NCBI GenBank assembly: GCA_902609885.1
Contig: CACLTT010000003.1
Coordinates: 91,649-155,648 of the forward strand
Length of the DNA: 64,000 nt
DNA from: an uncultured Candidatus Hydrogenedens sp.
GTDB taxonomy: Bacteria; Desulfobacterota_D; UBA1144
Direction of reading: 5' to 3'
In this document: positions 1-10,318 of the stretch, one piece after another
How positions within the stretch are numbered: the stretch's first letter is position 1
Layout: each line of letters begins with the position of its first letter
The notes under the pieces: generated by a model
Told to the model about the DNA's origin: nothing
Databases searched by the model: none
Seen by the model: only the letters and a program-made list of their open reading frames with translations
Program-made: the position numbers and the translations under genes

Positions 1-8
1 TGAAAAAT

Positions 9-389
9 GTGAATTTTAAAATAGAAAATAAAGATTACGAAGACAGAGAGAAACTTAATACATATTTTAATGATTTAAAAAATAAGAATATTGATTCCTC
101 ATATCTTGTTCTGATAATTAAATCTATAAATTACAATTTACGAAATCAAAATGATATTAGGGTTAGTGAAATTGATATTTTGATGGATTTTTATGAAGGT
201 GAATATAAAACGAAATTTAAAAATATTGCTTCGAGTTTATCACACGATATGTTTGTTTCAATGATTAGCAAATTATTGTCAATAAATAGAATGTGTGAAA
301 AGGCAAAATTATTTTCTAATAAAATTAAAAAATTTAATTCTATTAAAGATGACACCGATAACTTTATTGTTGTCTGTAAGGAGAAATAA
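9..389 (+). CDS. hypothetical protein, possibly cut at its 5' end
   Basis: I do not recognise this 126-residue protein. It is polar, lysine/asparagine-rich and probably helical, with no signal peptide or membrane segment. The GTG at position 9 is the first usable start, but the frame stays open to the left window edge, so the gene may begin outside the window. It ends one base before the ATG of the TauE/SafE-like gene, so the two are probably co-transcribed. The Shine-Dalgarno of that next gene (AGGAG) lies inside the last codons of this one. No function is proposed. Confidence 0.6.
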   Translation: MNFKIENKDYEDREKLNTYFNDLKNKNIDSSYLVLIIKSINYNLRNQNDIRVSEIDILMDFYEGEYKTKFKNIASSLSHDMFVSMISKLLSINRMCEKAKLFSNKIKKFNSIKDDTDNFIVVCKEK

Positions 390-390
390 C

Positions 391-741
391 ATGATTATTT
401 ATTTACTAATTGGAATTATTGGAGGCTTTCTGAGTGGTTTTATGGGCATTGGGGGTGGAATAATTATGGTTCCATTCATGGTATTGTTAGCTGGCTTCTC
501 GCAACATTTAGCGCAAGGCACCTCATTAGCTGTCTTAAGTATTCCAATTGTAATTTTTGGTGCTTACCAATATTATCTTCAAGGAAATGTGAATATAAAA
601 GCAGCTCTAATAATTGCACTGTTCTTTTGTATTGGAATTTATTTCGGGTCTAAATATGCACAAAGTATTAACCCAGAAACACTTAAAATAATTTTTGGTT
701 TTATAATAATACTTGTTGGAATTAAAATGATAACTACATAA
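391..741 (+). CDS. half-size TauE/SafE family membrane protein
   Basis: A 116-residue membrane protein of the TauE/SafE (DUF81) family, whose members are proposed exporters of sulfite, sulfoacetate or other small anions. The N-terminus carries the family's glycine-rich first helix (GGFLSGFMGIGGGIIMVP), followed by three more hydrophobic helices. Usual members are about 250 residues with two such repeats; this one has a single repeat and would have to dimerise. The start at ATG 391 is chosen because AGGAG lies seven bases upstream and the family motif begins right after it; the longer frame from 295 only overlaps the preceding gene. The substrate cannot be read from sequence. Confidence 0.8.
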   Translation: MIIYLLIGIIGGFLSGFMGIGGGIIMVPFMVLLAGFSQHLAQGTSLAVLSIPIVIFGAYQYYLQGNVNIKAALIIALFFCIGIYFGSKYAQSINPETLKIIFGFIIILVGIKMITT

Positions 742-743
742 AA

Positions 744-1658
744 TTATATAAAATTTTTAATTATTTCCTCAATTTCATTATGATCTTTACACCATTTTAT
801 TTCACTGTCTTTTCTTAGCCAAGTCATTTGTCTTTTAGCAAGTCTACGAGTATTTATAATGATTTTATTTATGGAGTCTTTCAAACTACTACCCTCATTT
901 AAATAATGCAAAATTTCTTTATATCCAATAGAATAAAGTGGCTTAATATTATTCCCATATTTTAGAATTATATTTTTTACCTCATTAATAAGACCATTTT
1001 CAATAATTTCATAAACTCTTTTTTCTATCAATAAATCTAATTCGGTTTTTGGAATATTAAGAGATATTTTTAAATATTTTACGTTCCTAATTTTTTCTTT
1101 TGGTGATTTGGATAAAAATTCTGACGGCTTTTCACCTGTAACATAATATATTTCTAACAATCTAATAATTCTATTTGTATCATTTGGTGATACTTTATCT
1201 GATGAGCTAGAATCTATTTGAGATAAATTTTCGTATAATGAATTTAGTCCATTAAGCTTAATTTTTTTAATTAATTCATTTCTAATGTTTTCATCTTTAT
1301 TTATGCCAGGAGTCAAGCCATTCAAAAGGGCATCAATATAAAGTTGCGTGCCACCCGATATTATAAAAGTACTTTTATCAGATTCATAAATTATCTTTCT
1401 GGCATCATGCATAAAATTCCAAGCATTATAATCAGAAAAAGGTTTTACAATATCGATTAAATGATGATTAATTATTTTTTGTTGTTTTTTTGTAGGCTTA
1501 CCAGTTCCAATATCAAAGTCTTGATATACATGCATTGAATCTGCACAAATAATTTCTTTATTTAATTTATTTGCAATTTTAAATGAAATGTTTGTTTTAC
1601 CAGAACAGGTTGGTCCTGTGATTATAATTAGCTTCTTAAATTTCTCTATAGTTGTCAA
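744..1658 (-). CDS. miaA: tRNA dimethylallyltransferase MiaA
   Basis: MiaA transfers a dimethylallyl group from DMAPP to N6 of A37 in tRNAs that read U-starting codons, which stabilises codon-anticodon pairing. The P-loop GPTCSGKT is near residue 15, followed by the DSMHVYQDFDIGTGKP substrate-binding segment and the ISGGTQLYIDALLNG motif. The 304-residue length fits the family. The start is TTG at 1658, and the first 23 bases overlap the end of pnp, so the gene is translationally coupled as the last member of the rimP-to-miaA operon. It ends two bases from the convergent TauE/SafE gene. E. coli places miaA beside hfq and mutL; no hfq is present here. Confidence 0.95.
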   Translation of the reverse strand: MTTIEKFKKLIIITGPTCSGKTNISFKIANKLNKEIICADSMHVYQDFDIGTGKPTKKQQKIINHHLIDIVKPFSDYNAWNFMHDARKIIYESDKSTFIISGGTQLYIDALLNGLTPGINKDENIRNELIKKIKLNGLNSLYENLSQIDSSSSDKVSPNDTNRIIRLLEIYYVTGEKPSEFLSKSPKEKIRNVKYLKISLNIPKTELDLLIEKRVYEIIENGLINEVKNIILKYGNNIKPLYSIGYKEILHYLNEGSSLKDSINKIIINTRRLAKRQMTWLRKDSEIKWCKDHNEIEEIIKNFI

Positions 1659-3738
1659 TGTTCTCGTCTAAAGCTTCTTTTCTACTTAATCTAATTTTAC
1701 CATCTCTCTCTTTTGAAATACATTTAACAAGAACCTCATCGCCTTCATTTAAAATATCTGTTACTTGCTTTACTCTTTCCTTGGCTAATTCCGAAATATG
1801 AATTAAACCATCCAGTGTTGGGCTTAATCCTACAATTGCACCGAAATCAAGAATTCTCTTTACTGTACCAACATAAAATTTATCTACTTCAATTTCTCGA
1901 ACAATATAAGCGATATCTCTTAAAGCATTTTTACAATTTTCTTCATTCAAAGATATAACATTTAGTCTACCAGTATCATCAACATCAATTTTGACATCAT
2001 TATCTTCGGTTAACTTTCTTATGTTTTTTCCGCCTGAACCAATGATATCTTTTATTTTACTAGGATCAATTTGAATAGTAGTAATTCTAGGCGCGTATGG
2101 GGAAATTTCATCTTTTTTTACCTCAATTGTTTTCGCCATCTCTGATAAAATATGAAGCCTACCCTCTCTAGCTTGAGTCATTGCGGAAGTAAATAATTCT
2201 TTACTAATTCCCTTTATTTTAATGTCCATTTGGAGTGCGGTTATACCATCTGAAGTCCCACAAACTTTAAAATCCATATCTCCCAGATGATCTTCATCAC
2301 CAAGGATATCGGACAATATTACCGATTTTTCTTCATCTTTTATTAATCCCATGGCAATTCCAGCAACAGGCGCCTTAACAGGTACACCAGCATCCATAAG
2401 AGATAAAGATGAGCCACAGACTGTTGCCATAGATGAGGAGCCATTAGATTCAAGAATGTCTGAAACAATTCTTATGGTATATGGGAAATCATCAAGGCTG
2501 GGTAAAATAGCCTCAACAGCCCTTTTAGCTAGCTCTCCATGACCAATCTCTCTTCTTCCAGTGCCTAGTCTAAATGAAACTTCCCCTACACTGAAAGGAG
2601 GAAAATTATAATGAAGCATAAAAGGTCTTTTATCTTCACCCATTAAAGTATCAACTCTTTGCTGGTCTTCCTTGCTTCCTAGGGTGCAAGCAACCAATGC
2701 TTGCGTTTCACCTCGTGTAAATACAGCTGAGCCATGGGCTCTAGGTAATAATTTAATTTCAGATGAAATTGGTCTAATTTGGTCGAAAGCTCTTCCATCA
2801 ATTCTAACTTTATCATCAAACATCATATTTCTAACATAACTTTTCTTTAATGAGTCAAAAATTTCTTTGAATTCTTTCTCATTGAAATCATCCTCAATTG
2901 ATAGCTCATCAAAAGCTTTTTGATAAGCTTCACTAGATTTAGAACTTCTTTCTTGTTTAAGCTTAACCCTTATTGCCTCACTAAGTTCAGAGGAAATAGA
3001 CTTAACAATCTTTTCTTCTAAATCTTTATCTTTTTCTTTGACCGTAAATTCTCTCTTTATAATTTCATCAGTGACAAGCTGATTTTGTAAATTTATAATT
3101 TCCTTAATTTTATCATGACCAAACATTAGTGCTGCTAAAACTTCATCTTCTGGGACTACATTGGCACCACCTTCTACCATCATGATAGCATCTGAGCTTC
3201 CAGCAATAATGAAATTTAGATCTGCTTTTTCAATTTCTTCATAGGATGGATTACAAATTAAGTCTTTATCAACTCTAACAACCCTAACCCCAGCCAATGG
3301 CCCATCAAAAGGTACATCTGATACAGTTAAAGCAGCAGATGCAGCAGTAATTGCTAAAACATCAGGTGGATTTATATCATCTGCAGAGTAGACAGTAATG
3401 ATAATTTGAGTATTAAAATTATATCCCTTTGGAAATAATGGTCTTAATGGTCGATCAATCAGTCTTGATATTAAAGTTTCAGACTCGGTAGGTCTTCCTT
3501 CTCTTTTAAAATAGCCACCAGGTATTTTACCAGCAGCAAATGCTTTTTCTTGATAATTGACAGTTAACGGAAGAAAATTATCATCGACAGGTTCTATAGC
3601 GCTTACAACAGTAGCCAAAACTTGAGTTTCGCCAAGCTGTGCAAAAATCGAACCATTAGCTTGTTTTGCAAGTTTTCCTGTCTCTAATGAAAAATCCTTA
3701 CCTTCAATTACTTCTGTTACTTTTTTATATGAAATCAT
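1636..3738 (-). CDS. pnp: polyribonucleotide nucleotidyltransferase (PNPase)
   Basis: PNPase degrades RNA 3' to 5' by phosphorolysis and is usually part of the degradosome. The 700-residue protein has the full domain order: first RNase PH domain (about 1-220), helical linker, second catalytic RNase PH domain (about 310-545, with the FNFPPFSVGE-like stretch and GTSDGITALQMD), a KH domain around 555-610 with the IIGSGGKNIRKL loop, and an S1 domain to about 690. The C-terminal tail is short. It lies seven bases downstream of rpsO, the classical rpsO-pnp arrangement, in which PNPase commonly autoregulates its own mRNA; no leader structure was identified here. Confidence 0.98.
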   Translation of the reverse strand: MISYKKVTEVIEGKDFSLETGKLAKQANGSIFAQLGETQVLATVVSAIEPVDDNFLPLTVNYQEKAFAAGKIPGGYFKREGRPTESETLISRLIDRPLRPLFPKGYNFNTQIIITVYSADDINPPDVLAITAASAALTVSDVPFDGPLAGVRVVRVDKDLICNPSYEEIEKADLNFIIAGSSDAIMMVEGGANVVPEDEVLAALMFGHDKIKEIINLQNQLVTDEIIKREFTVKEKDKDLEEKIVKSISSELSEAIRVKLKQERSSKSSEAYQKAFDELSIEDDFNEKEFKEIFDSLKKSYVRNMMFDDKVRIDGRAFDQIRPISSEIKLLPRAHGSAVFTRGETQALVACTLGSKEDQQRVDTLMGEDKRPFMLHYNFPPFSVGEVSFRLGTGRREIGHGELAKRAVEAILPSLDDFPYTIRIVSDILESNGSSSMATVCGSSLSLMDAGVPVKAPVAGIAMGLIKDEEKSVILSDILGDEDHLGDMDFKVCGTSDGITALQMDIKIKGISKELFTSAMTQAREGRLHILSEMAKTIEVKKDEISPYAPRITTIQIDPSKIKDIIGSGGKNIRKLTEDNDVKIDVDDTGRLNVISLNEENCKNALRDIAYIVREIEVDKFYVGTVKRILDFGAIVGLSPTLDGLIHISELAKERVKQVTDILNEGDEVLVKCISKERDGKIRLSRKEALDENIDNYREI

Positions 3739-3744
3739 TTAATT

Positions 3745-4005
3745 TTACTTTCTTAATCCAAGTTTAGATAAAATTTCTGAATAAATTTCTATATTTTTCT
3801 TTTTTATATAACTTAAAAGTTTTCGTCTTCTTTCAATCATTAACAAAAGACCGCGCCTTGAAGAAGTATCTTTTTTAAACTTTTGAACATGTTTTGTTAA
3901 TAATTCTATTTTTTTTGTAAGAATAGCAATTTGCACTTTACTAGAACCTGTATCATTTGGTTTATCCGAAAACTCATTAATAATTTCTTGTTTGTTTATA
4001 TTCAA
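3745..4005 (-). CDS. rpsO: 30S ribosomal protein S15
   Basis: S15 binds the central domain of 16S rRNA early in 30S assembly. The 86-residue protein keeps the conserved DTGSSKVQIAILTKKIELLTKH segment and the C-terminal SRRGLLLMIERRRKLLSYIKK region that contacts rRNA. Length is typical (about 88). It sits between truB and pnp on the same strand. The 73 bases up to truB are AT-rich without a convincing terminator, so read-through from the infB side is likely. Confidence 0.98.
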   Translation of the reverse strand: MNINKQEIINEFSDKPNDTGSSKVQIAILTKKIELLTKHVQKFKKDTSSRRGLLLMIERRRKLLSYIKKKNIEIYSEILSKLGLRK

Positions 4006-4078
4006 ATTTAAAATCCTTAAAATTTATAGCTTAATAATTAATGATTAATAGCAAAAAATCAAGTTTATAATTGAATAT

Positions 4079-5002
4079 TTAAAGTATTTCAATATGAGAG
4101 TAGTTATACTTTCCACTCGCTGAAAAAAAACTCGTCATTAATAATCTTTCATCACCTGACTCTGAAAGAACTATATTCAATATCTTTTTTTCAACTCCAG
4201 AAGCAAGACTGATAATCTTATTATAAAAACTTTCAGAAATTAATCGAATATCTATTCTTTTATAGTTATTTGAACTCAATATATCATTCAATATCTTGCA
4301 ATTTATGCTTATTGTGTTGAATAATTTATGAATATCATAATAAAAATTATCTTTGTTATTTATATCATACATGCTAACTGATTCATCAATTTGGAAAGGC
4401 CCGCTCCTAATCCTCTCTAATTCGCTTAGAGTTGTGCAAACACCTAACTCTAACCCTATAGATTCAACCAAAGATCTTATGTATGTACCTTTGGAACATT
4501 CAACCATTAATTCAAATGAACTATTATTAACATTGCTTATGATTATGTTTTTGATAATTGATTTAATTTTCCTAACTTTAAAGTTCTGTTTTTTTCTTGC
4601 CAAAGAATAATATCTTTCGCCTTTAAACTTCTTAGCAGAAAATCTAGGTGGATAATATTCAAATTCTCCTATAAAAGTTTTAATAGCTTTTCTGATTTTG
4701 CTCTCATTTAAACAATTCAATTTATTTATCGAATCATAAGAAACAACATTACCACAAATATCTAAAGTATCGGTTTTAAATCCTAATAAAGCTTTTAATC
4801 TATATATCTTTAAATCATCATCTAAATGCTTTATAAGTTTTGTCATATTGTTTGTGAAAATAGGCAATACTCCTTTCGCTAGTGGATCTAGTGTTCCTGA
4901 AAACCCAGCCTTTTTAACATGTAAAATTTTTTTAATTTTCTGCAATTGATTATTGGATGAAGTTCCTTTAGATTTATTTAATATTATAATTTTATTTCTC
5001 AT
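4079..5002 (-). CDS. truB: tRNA pseudouridine(55) synthase TruB
   Basis: TruB isomerises U55 in the T loop of tRNAs to pseudouridine. The catalytic aspartate lies in GFSGTLDPLAKGVLPIF near residue 40. Other family motifs are the KIYRLKALLGFKTDTLD stretch and CSKGTYIRSLVESIG around residue 175. The 307-residue length fits a protein with a short C-terminal extension, but the last 80 residues are divergent and I see no clear PUA motif. The start overlaps the end of nrnA by 11 bases, indicating coupled translation. This overlaps the region where E. coli has rbfA-truB. Confidence 0.96.
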   Translation of the reverse strand: MRNKIIILNKSKGTSSNNQLQKIKKILHVKKAGFSGTLDPLAKGVLPIFTNNMTKLIKHLDDDLKIYRLKALLGFKTDTLDICGNVVSYDSINKLNCLNESKIRKAIKTFIGEFEYYPPRFSAKKFKGERYYSLARKKQNFKVRKIKSIIKNIIISNVNNSSFELMVECSKGTYIRSLVESIGLELGVCTTLSELERIRSGPFQIDESVSMYDINNKDNFYYDIHKLFNTISINCKILNDILSSNNYKRIDIRLISESFYNKIISLASGVEKKILNIVLSESGDERLLMTSFFSASGKYNYSHIEIL

Positions 5003-5963
5003 TTATAATTTTATTATTCAGATCTTTTCTCAAATCTTCAATTTCACCAGAATATTTAAACCCCGCAGCGTTTTTATGACCTCCACCACCAAATATATTT
5101 GCAAGTTTCGATAAATCAATATAACCATTTGATCTAAGACTAACTTTCCAAGATTTGTCATCAATTTCTCTTACAAAAACACCAATCATTACTTCCATAT
5201 GATGAAGAAAATAATTTGCCATTCCTTCCGAATCTTCTTTTGTAGTATTTGTTTCTTCATAGTCTTGAAGTGTACAATAGCTGAAGCCGGTCTTAGAATT
5301 ATTATCAAATAAAAAATTTGATAAAATTTTCTTTTCGAGATTTATTCTTTTTATTGATTTATCATTATAAATTGAAGAGTTTATTAGACTTAGGTCTGCT
5401 CCAAAATCTAATAATTTTGAAGCGATGTCAAGTGATTGAGAATTAGTGTTGGAATTTTTAAATGACGATGTATCGGTAATTATTCCAGTTAACAAATTAG
5501 TAGCTAGTTCTTTATCCATATCAATTTGCATATGATCAATAATTTTAAATATCAAAATAGCAGTAGCAGAGCATGAAGTTTCAATAAATGCATTTTTTGA
5601 ATCAATTTTTGGATTTTGATGATGATCTATAACCATAATATTATTTTTGAAGCTAAGCATATATTTTTCTATTTCTGAACCAGCCCTTTCAAAATCATTA
5701 AGATCAACAAAAATAATCAGATCTATATCATTAGGAATTTTAGATAAACAATCAATTAAATTTGAACATTTAATAAAAGATAAATAATCTGGAATTTTGT
5801 CTCTGTTATATACATAGCAATTTTTTTTAAGTTTATTTAGGGCCTTATATAAACCAATACTTGAGCCTAAAGCATCGCCATCCGGATCATAATGAGAAAC
5901 TATCAAAATATTATGTGAATTTAAAATAAGACTTGATATCTTCTCTAAGTTAAAAATTGACAT
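4992..5963 (-). CDS. nrnA: DHH/DHHA1 phosphoesterase, NrnA-like
   Basis: NrnA-type enzymes hydrolyse 2-5 nt nanoRNAs and often 3'-phosphoadenosine-5'-phosphate (pAp). The 323-residue protein has SHYDPDGDALGSS near residue 25 (metal site), the eponymous DHHQNP near 120, and the C-terminal DHHA1 motif FGGGGHKNAAGF near 295. It starts where infB stops (shared base region at 5963), so it belongs to the infB operon. In Firmicutes and several other phyla an nrnA gene sits between rbfA and truB; here rbfA itself is absent and nrnA directly follows infB. As no orn gene is visible, it could be the cell's oligoribonuclease, which is an inference. Confidence 0.9.
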   Translation of the reverse strand: MSIFNLEKISSLILNSHNILIVSHYDPDGDALGSSIGLYKALNKLKKNCYVYNRDKIPDYLSFIKCSNLIDCLSKIPNDIDLIIFVDLNDFERAGSEIEKYMLSFKNNIMVIDHHQNPKIDSKNAFIETSCSATAILIFKIIDHMQIDMDKELATNLLTGIITDTSSFKNSNTNSQSLDIASKLLDFGADLSLINSSIYNDKSIKRINLEKKILSNFLFDNNSKTGFSYCTLQDYEETNTTKEDSEGMANYFLHHMEVMIGVFVREIDDKSWKVSLRSNGYIDLSKLANIFGGGGHKNAAGFKYSGEIEDLRKDLNNKIINEK

Positions 5964-8524
5964 TATATAGTTTGAGCAATTTTATCATGTGTAAATATTT
6001 CAAGGATATCACCTTGTTTTATATCTAAAGATTCATCAACTCCAATTCCACATTCGAAGCCAGAGGTAACCTCTTTGACATCATCTTTAAATCTCTTCAA
6101 TGAATCTAAGGGTCCCTCATTAATAACTTGATTATCTCTCATGACTCTAAACTTATGCCCTCTAATTGCCTTACCGTCCTGAATATAACAACCGGCAATT
6201 TTTCCTTTTTTTGTTAGGTTAAAAACCTCTTTAATTTCTGCATGACCAACAATCCTTTCCTCTAAAATAGGATCTAACAAACCTTCTAATAATTCTTTTA
6301 TACGATCTAAAATCTCATAAATTATTTCGTAGGTTTCACATCTTACACCTGATTTTTCTAATAATTTTTTAACATCATTTTCTATATTTGTTGAAAAACC
6401 AAGAATTATTGATCCTGTTGATTCTGCTAACATATGATCAGACTCATTTATTGATCCTACTGCAGAATGAACTATCTTAGATTTACATTTATCTGATTCG
6501 AAATTATTTAATGCTGATATTAATGCATCAAGTGATCCTTGAGTATCAGCCTTAACAATTACAGGTAACTCTTTAATTTGCCCTAATAACACTTCAGAAT
6601 TAATGAAGTCTAAGCCAACTGTATGAGATCTAAAAGACTCTTCCTCTTTAATTGCATTCAATCTGTTTCTAATAACCTCTTTAGCTACTTTATCATTTTT
6701 AACAATGTTGAAGGGTAACCCGGCATCAGGGACACCGTCTAAACCTAAAATTTCAATTGGCAATGAAGGTCCTGAATTTTTTACTTGAATACCTATATCA
6801 TCTACTACTGCTCTAACCTTTCCGGAGTTTGTTCCACAAATTATAAAATCACCCCTTTTGATTTCTCCCTCTTTTGGAATTAAGGTTGCTACAACACCCC
6901 TGCCCTTATCCAGATAAGATTCTAATACAAAACCATTTGCAGGAACTTTATCATTAGCTTTAAGTTCTAATAAATCTGATTGGATAGATATCAATTCCAA
7001 CAATTCATCAATTCCAGTACCCTCTAAAGCAGAAACGGATACACATGAAGTATTTCCTCCCCAATCATCTGGCGTTAATTCATTCTCAGAAAGCTGAGAT
7101 TTAATATTTTCAATATTTGCATCAGGTTTATCAATTTTATTTATTGCAACAATAATTGGAACATTTGCTGATTTTGCATGGTTAATTGCTTCTACTGTCT
7201 GAGGCATTATTCCATCATCAGCTGCAACAACTAAAATTACTATATCTGTTAAACTAGCACCTCTAGATCTCATAGCAGAAAATGCAGCATGTCCAGGAGT
7301 ATCAATAAAAACTATTTTTTTATTTTTAAAATCAAAACTATAAGCTCCAATGGATTGAGTTATTCCACCATGCTCACTATTAGCAACTTTTGCTTTTCGA
7401 ATATAGTCAAGAAGTGAAGTTTTTCCATGATCAACATGGCCCATAACAGTAATAATGGGAGGTCTAGACTTAACATCGTTAACATTAAAATTGACTCCCT
7501 TGTTAATAAATTCTTTTTCATTAAAAGTATCAACATCAACATCGTAATCAAACTCAGAAGCTATTATTGTAGCATCATCAGAATCTATCTCATCTTTGAA
7601 AGTTAAACTTAACCCTAAATCTGAGGCTTTTTTGATTACTTCGTTAATTTTGACATTCATTTTATTAGCAAGGAGTGTGATGAGAATTTTTTCTTGTATC
7701 TTAATTTTTTTTGTTTTCTTTTTATCATCTTTTGAATCATCATTTGTCAATTCACCATTTGTATCAGTATCTTTTACATTGTCTTTTTGTTTAATCTTTT
7801 TTGGATAGTTATTTGAAACAAGGAATTCTTTTCTTGCACCGGGTAGCTTAGCCTTTACAGCACTTCTTAAAGCATCTAGCGCATCCTCATCAATAATTTC
7901 TGCATTAGTAGGTTTAACTTTTACCTTCTTTTTTTGCTTATTGGCATCCTTATCTTGTGATGATGTATCTTTCTTCTTTTTTTGATCATTATCCAAGGGT
8001 GGTGCACTTAATTCGTTAGGTGTAAAATTTTTATTTAATAAATTCTCTTTATCATCTTTTTTTTCTTTAAATTTATTATTTGTTTTTGGTTTTTTAGAAG
8101 GTTCACTGGTATTATCCAAAGTTCTAATAACTTTCCTATTTGTTGTCTCAACGACTTGTGTTTTAGCAGCAAGTTTTTCTTTTAAAGTTGATGAATCATC
8201 CTTATTCTTATCCAATACATTTTCTGAATCTAAAGTTTTAGCTTTGGAATCTTGTACTTTGTTTTCAGTTTTTTTAGGGGGCTCTTTCTTTTTTCTGCGA
8301 ATTGTTACTTTGGAACCTGACCTCTTAATTATATCGTTTTCATCTTTGGGTTTATTTAAAATAGGTTCTCCAACCAAAGCTATCTGGATTTTTTTAGCAT
8401 CATCTAAAGAAATTGAACTAGATTGTGTTCTAGCAATAATTGATAATTCTTTGCATTTAGAAAGTATGTCTTTTACCTCTAAAGACATTTGATCAGACAA
8501 TTCTTTAATTTTTATTTTACTCAT
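5963..8524 (-). CDS. infB: translation initiation factor IF-2
   Basis: IF-2 is the GTPase that places fMet-tRNA on the 30S subunit and promotes subunit joining. The 853-residue protein has a small IF2_N domain at its very N-terminus ([20 protein letters not shown]), a long charged lysine/aspartate-rich linker to about residue 280, a second IF2_N-like segment, then the G domain with [14 protein letters not shown] near 360, DTPGHAAF near 408 and NKID near 460, followed by domains II-IV. It overlaps nusA by four bases (ATGA), so the two are translationally coupled. Confidence 0.98.
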   Translation of the reverse strand: MSKIKIKELSDQMSLEVKDILSKCKELSIIARTQSSSISLDDAKKIQIALVGEPILNKPKDENDIIKRSGSKVTIRRKKKEPPKKTENKVQDSKAKTLDSENVLDKNKDDSSTLKEKLAAKTQVVETTNRKVIRTLDNTSEPSKKPKTNNKFKEKKDDKENLLNKNFTPNELSAPPLDNDQKKKKDTSSQDKDANKQKKKVKVKPTNAEIIDEDALDALRSAVKAKLPGARKEFLVSNNYPKKIKQKDNVKDTDTNGELTNDDSKDDKKKTKKIKIQEKILITLLANKMNVKINEVIKKASDLGLSLTFKDEIDSDDATIIASEFDYDVDVDTFNEKEFINKGVNFNVNDVKSRPPIITVMGHVDHGKTSLLDYIRKAKVANSEHGGITQSIGAYSFDFKNKKIVFIDTPGHAAFSAMRSRGASLTDIVILVVAADDGIMPQTVEAINHAKSANVPIIVAINKIDKPDANIENIKSQLSENELTPDDWGGNTSCVSVSALEGTGIDELLELISIQSDLLELKANDKVPANGFVLESYLDKGRGVVATLIPKEGEIKRGDFIICGTNSGKVRAVVDDIGIQVKNSGPSLPIEILGLDGVPDAGLPFNIVKNDKVAKEVIRNRLNAIKEEESFRSHTVGLDFINSEVLLGQIKELPVIVKADTQGSLDALISALNNFESDKCKSKIVHSAVGSINESDHMLAESTGSIILGFSTNIENDVKKLLEKSGVRCETYEIIYEILDRIKELLEGLLDPILEERIVGHAEIKEVFNLTKKGKIAGCYIQDGKAIRGHKFRVMRDNQVINEGPLDSLKRFKDDVKEVTSGFECGIGVDESLDIKQGDILEIFTHDKIAQTI

Positions 8525-9840
8525 GAAAGTTTTTCTTCAGAATCCTCCTCGATATTATCTTCACCATCATCAACCTCAATATTTCTTAATCTGTCTTTCA
8601 AAGCATTTCTTGCAGCTAGCTGAATTTTGCTAATGTCTTCTTCATTTGTGATGCCTGAAGACTTAGAAATTGAATCACTCTCACCAAATGCAATATCTTC
8701 AAGAGTATGGTATCCACCCGCAAATAGTAAATTTGCATTAACTTCTGAGATATTAGGTAGTGTGAGAAGAAGTTTGACTACTGATTGCTGCTCTTCTTTT
8801 AGTTGTATATCTGTTTTTACAGTTATTTCCCATTGTGTTAATTCTGAAGCCAATCTAACATTTTGACCTCTTCTTCCAATACAAAGTGAATACTGATCTT
8901 CATCAACTATAACTTCCATAATTTTTGATGATTCATCTAATATGACTTTATTTACTCTGGCTGGTGAAAGTGCATTACATGAAAATCTCGCGGGATCCGG
9001 GGACCAAGGAACAATATCAATCTTTTCACCTTTTAATTCTTGTATTATATTTTGAACTCTGGAGCCTCGCATTCCAACACATGCTCCTACAGCATCTATG
9101 TCTGAGTCTGCTGAACTTACTGCAATTTTAGTTCTACCACCAGGATCTCTTGATATCCCCATTATCTCTACTATTCCTTCATTGATTTCAGGGACCTCTG
9201 ACTTAAAAAGAGAGTCGACAAAATTTTTATGAGCTCTGGATAAAATTAATTGGGTACCTCTTTTATCCTCTTCAATTCTGAGTAAAACGGCTCTTAGCCT
9301 ATCTTTAGGTTGAAAATACTCTCTAGGAACTTGTTCATCGTAGGGAATAATTGCCTCAGTTCTACCAATATCTACAATAATTGCACCTCGTACGATTCTC
9401 CTTACTATCCCATTTACTAATTCACCTTGTCTTGTTTTAAATTCTTCAAAAATGACTTTTGCTTCTGCCTCTTTAATTTTTTGTATAATTTTTTGGCGGG
9501 CATTTTGAATAGCAATTCTAGAGTACTTTGGGCTAAGTTTTATACCAATTTCTTCATCAATTTGAACATCTGGATCAAATTCTTTAGCCTCTGACAAAGA
9601 TATTTCCATATCTTCATCAAAAACCTCTTCCACTACTTTCTTGAATTCAAATAATTCAATCTCATTAAATTCATTGAATTGGCATTCTAAATCTTTATAA
9701 GAAGGGTCAGTTTTCATTAATTTGTGGGCAGCTGCAACTACCGATTCATTAACAGCCTCGAGAATGGTCTCTTTTTCTATACCTTTATCTTTTGATACAG
9801 AATCTATAACTCTTGCCAGTTCGTTAAACTCATTTACCAT
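8521..9840 (-). CDS. nusA: transcription termination/antitermination factor NusA
   Basis: NusA binds RNA polymerase and modulates pausing, termination and antitermination. The 439-residue protein has the N-terminal polymerase-binding domain (about 1-125), an S1 domain (about 135-200, RQGELVNGIVRRIVRGAIIVDIG), and two KH domains (about 205-345, including GMRGSRVQNIIQELKGEKIDIV and IGRRGQNVRLASEL). A helix-hairpin-helix-like segment and an acidic tail end it. It is shorter than the 495-residue E. coli protein, which has two acidic repeats; here only one such module is apparent. It sits 9 bases after rimP. Confidence 0.97.
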   Translation of the reverse strand: MVNEFNELARVIDSVSKDKGIEKETILEAVNESVVAAAHKLMKTDPSYKDLECQFNEFNEIELFEFKKVVEEVFDEDMEISLSEAKEFDPDVQIDEEIGIKLSPKYSRIAIQNARQKIIQKIKEAEAKVIFEEFKTRQGELVNGIVRRIVRGAIIVDIGRTEAIIPYDEQVPREYFQPKDRLRAVLLRIEEDKRGTQLILSRAHKNFVDSLFKSEVPEINEGIVEIMGISRDPGGRTKIAVSSADSDIDAVGACVGMRGSRVQNIIQELKGEKIDIVPWSPDPARFSCNALSPARVNKVILDESSKIMEVIVDEDQYSLCIGRRGQNVRLASELTQWEITVKTDIQLKEEQQSVVKLLLTLPNISEVNANLLFAGGYHTLEDIAFGESDSISKSSGITNEEDISKIQLAARNALKDRLRNIEVDDGEDNIEEDSEEKLS

Positions 9841-9849
9841 AATATTCCT

Positions 9850-10296
9850 CTATATATTTAAATTTGCTTTTTCTATATCTGAAAAATTAATTTCATATAA
9901 TTTTCCACTGTCATTAATTTTTATAAAATTATTTTCGATATCTTCTATCTCGCCAACAAAGATATTTTTTTTATTTTCATAAAAAGATGATGAGACTATT
10001 TTTATCTTCCTTCCCTTATATCTGTAAAAATCTTCAATTTTTTTTAATGGTCTTTTAGGACCAGGAGACGAAACTTCTAAAGTATAGTTATTTGAAAAAA
10101 AACTATCAATTTCAGTTTTCTGTTCAATTAGATTATTAACTTTTACACAATCATCAATTGTAATTTTTCCTAGATTATCAATATAAACAGTCAATTTGTC
10201 ACCACTTTTTGATCGAGCAATGTCAATTTCAACCAATTCATAGCCAGCACTAATACAAACTGAAGAAATAATCTTCTCAAGCTTCAGAAAATCCAT
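9850..10296 (-). CDS. rimP: ribosome maturation factor RimP
   Basis: RimP assists 30S assembly. The 148-residue protein shows the family core: CISAGYELVEIDI at the N-terminus, KLTVYIDN, ITIDDCVKVN and the diagnostic YTLEVSSPGPKRPLKK. I prefer the ATG at 10296 to the one at 10302 because the AGGAG upstream is eight bases from the former and only two or three from the latter. It is the first gene of the rimP-nusA-infB operon, the usual order in many bacteria. A GC-rich hairpin separates it from uvrB upstream. Confidence 0.92.
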   Translation of the reverse strand: MDFLKLEKIISSVCISAGYELVEIDIARSKSGDKLTVYIDNLGKITIDDCVKVNNLIEQKTEIDSFFSNNYTLEVSSPGPKRPLKKIEDFYRYKGRKIKIVSSSFYENKKNIFVGEIEDIENNFIKINDSGKLYEINFSDIEKANLNI

Positions 10297-10318
10297 AAAC
10301 ATTACTCCTAATAATAAA

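Noticed and set aside
2351..2542. Plus-strand open frame of 63 residues inside pnp
   Set aside because: It is antisense to a fully conserved domain of PNPase and has no SD or family resemblance; the same holds for the other frames opposite infB, nusA, pyrG, ccmF and ugd.
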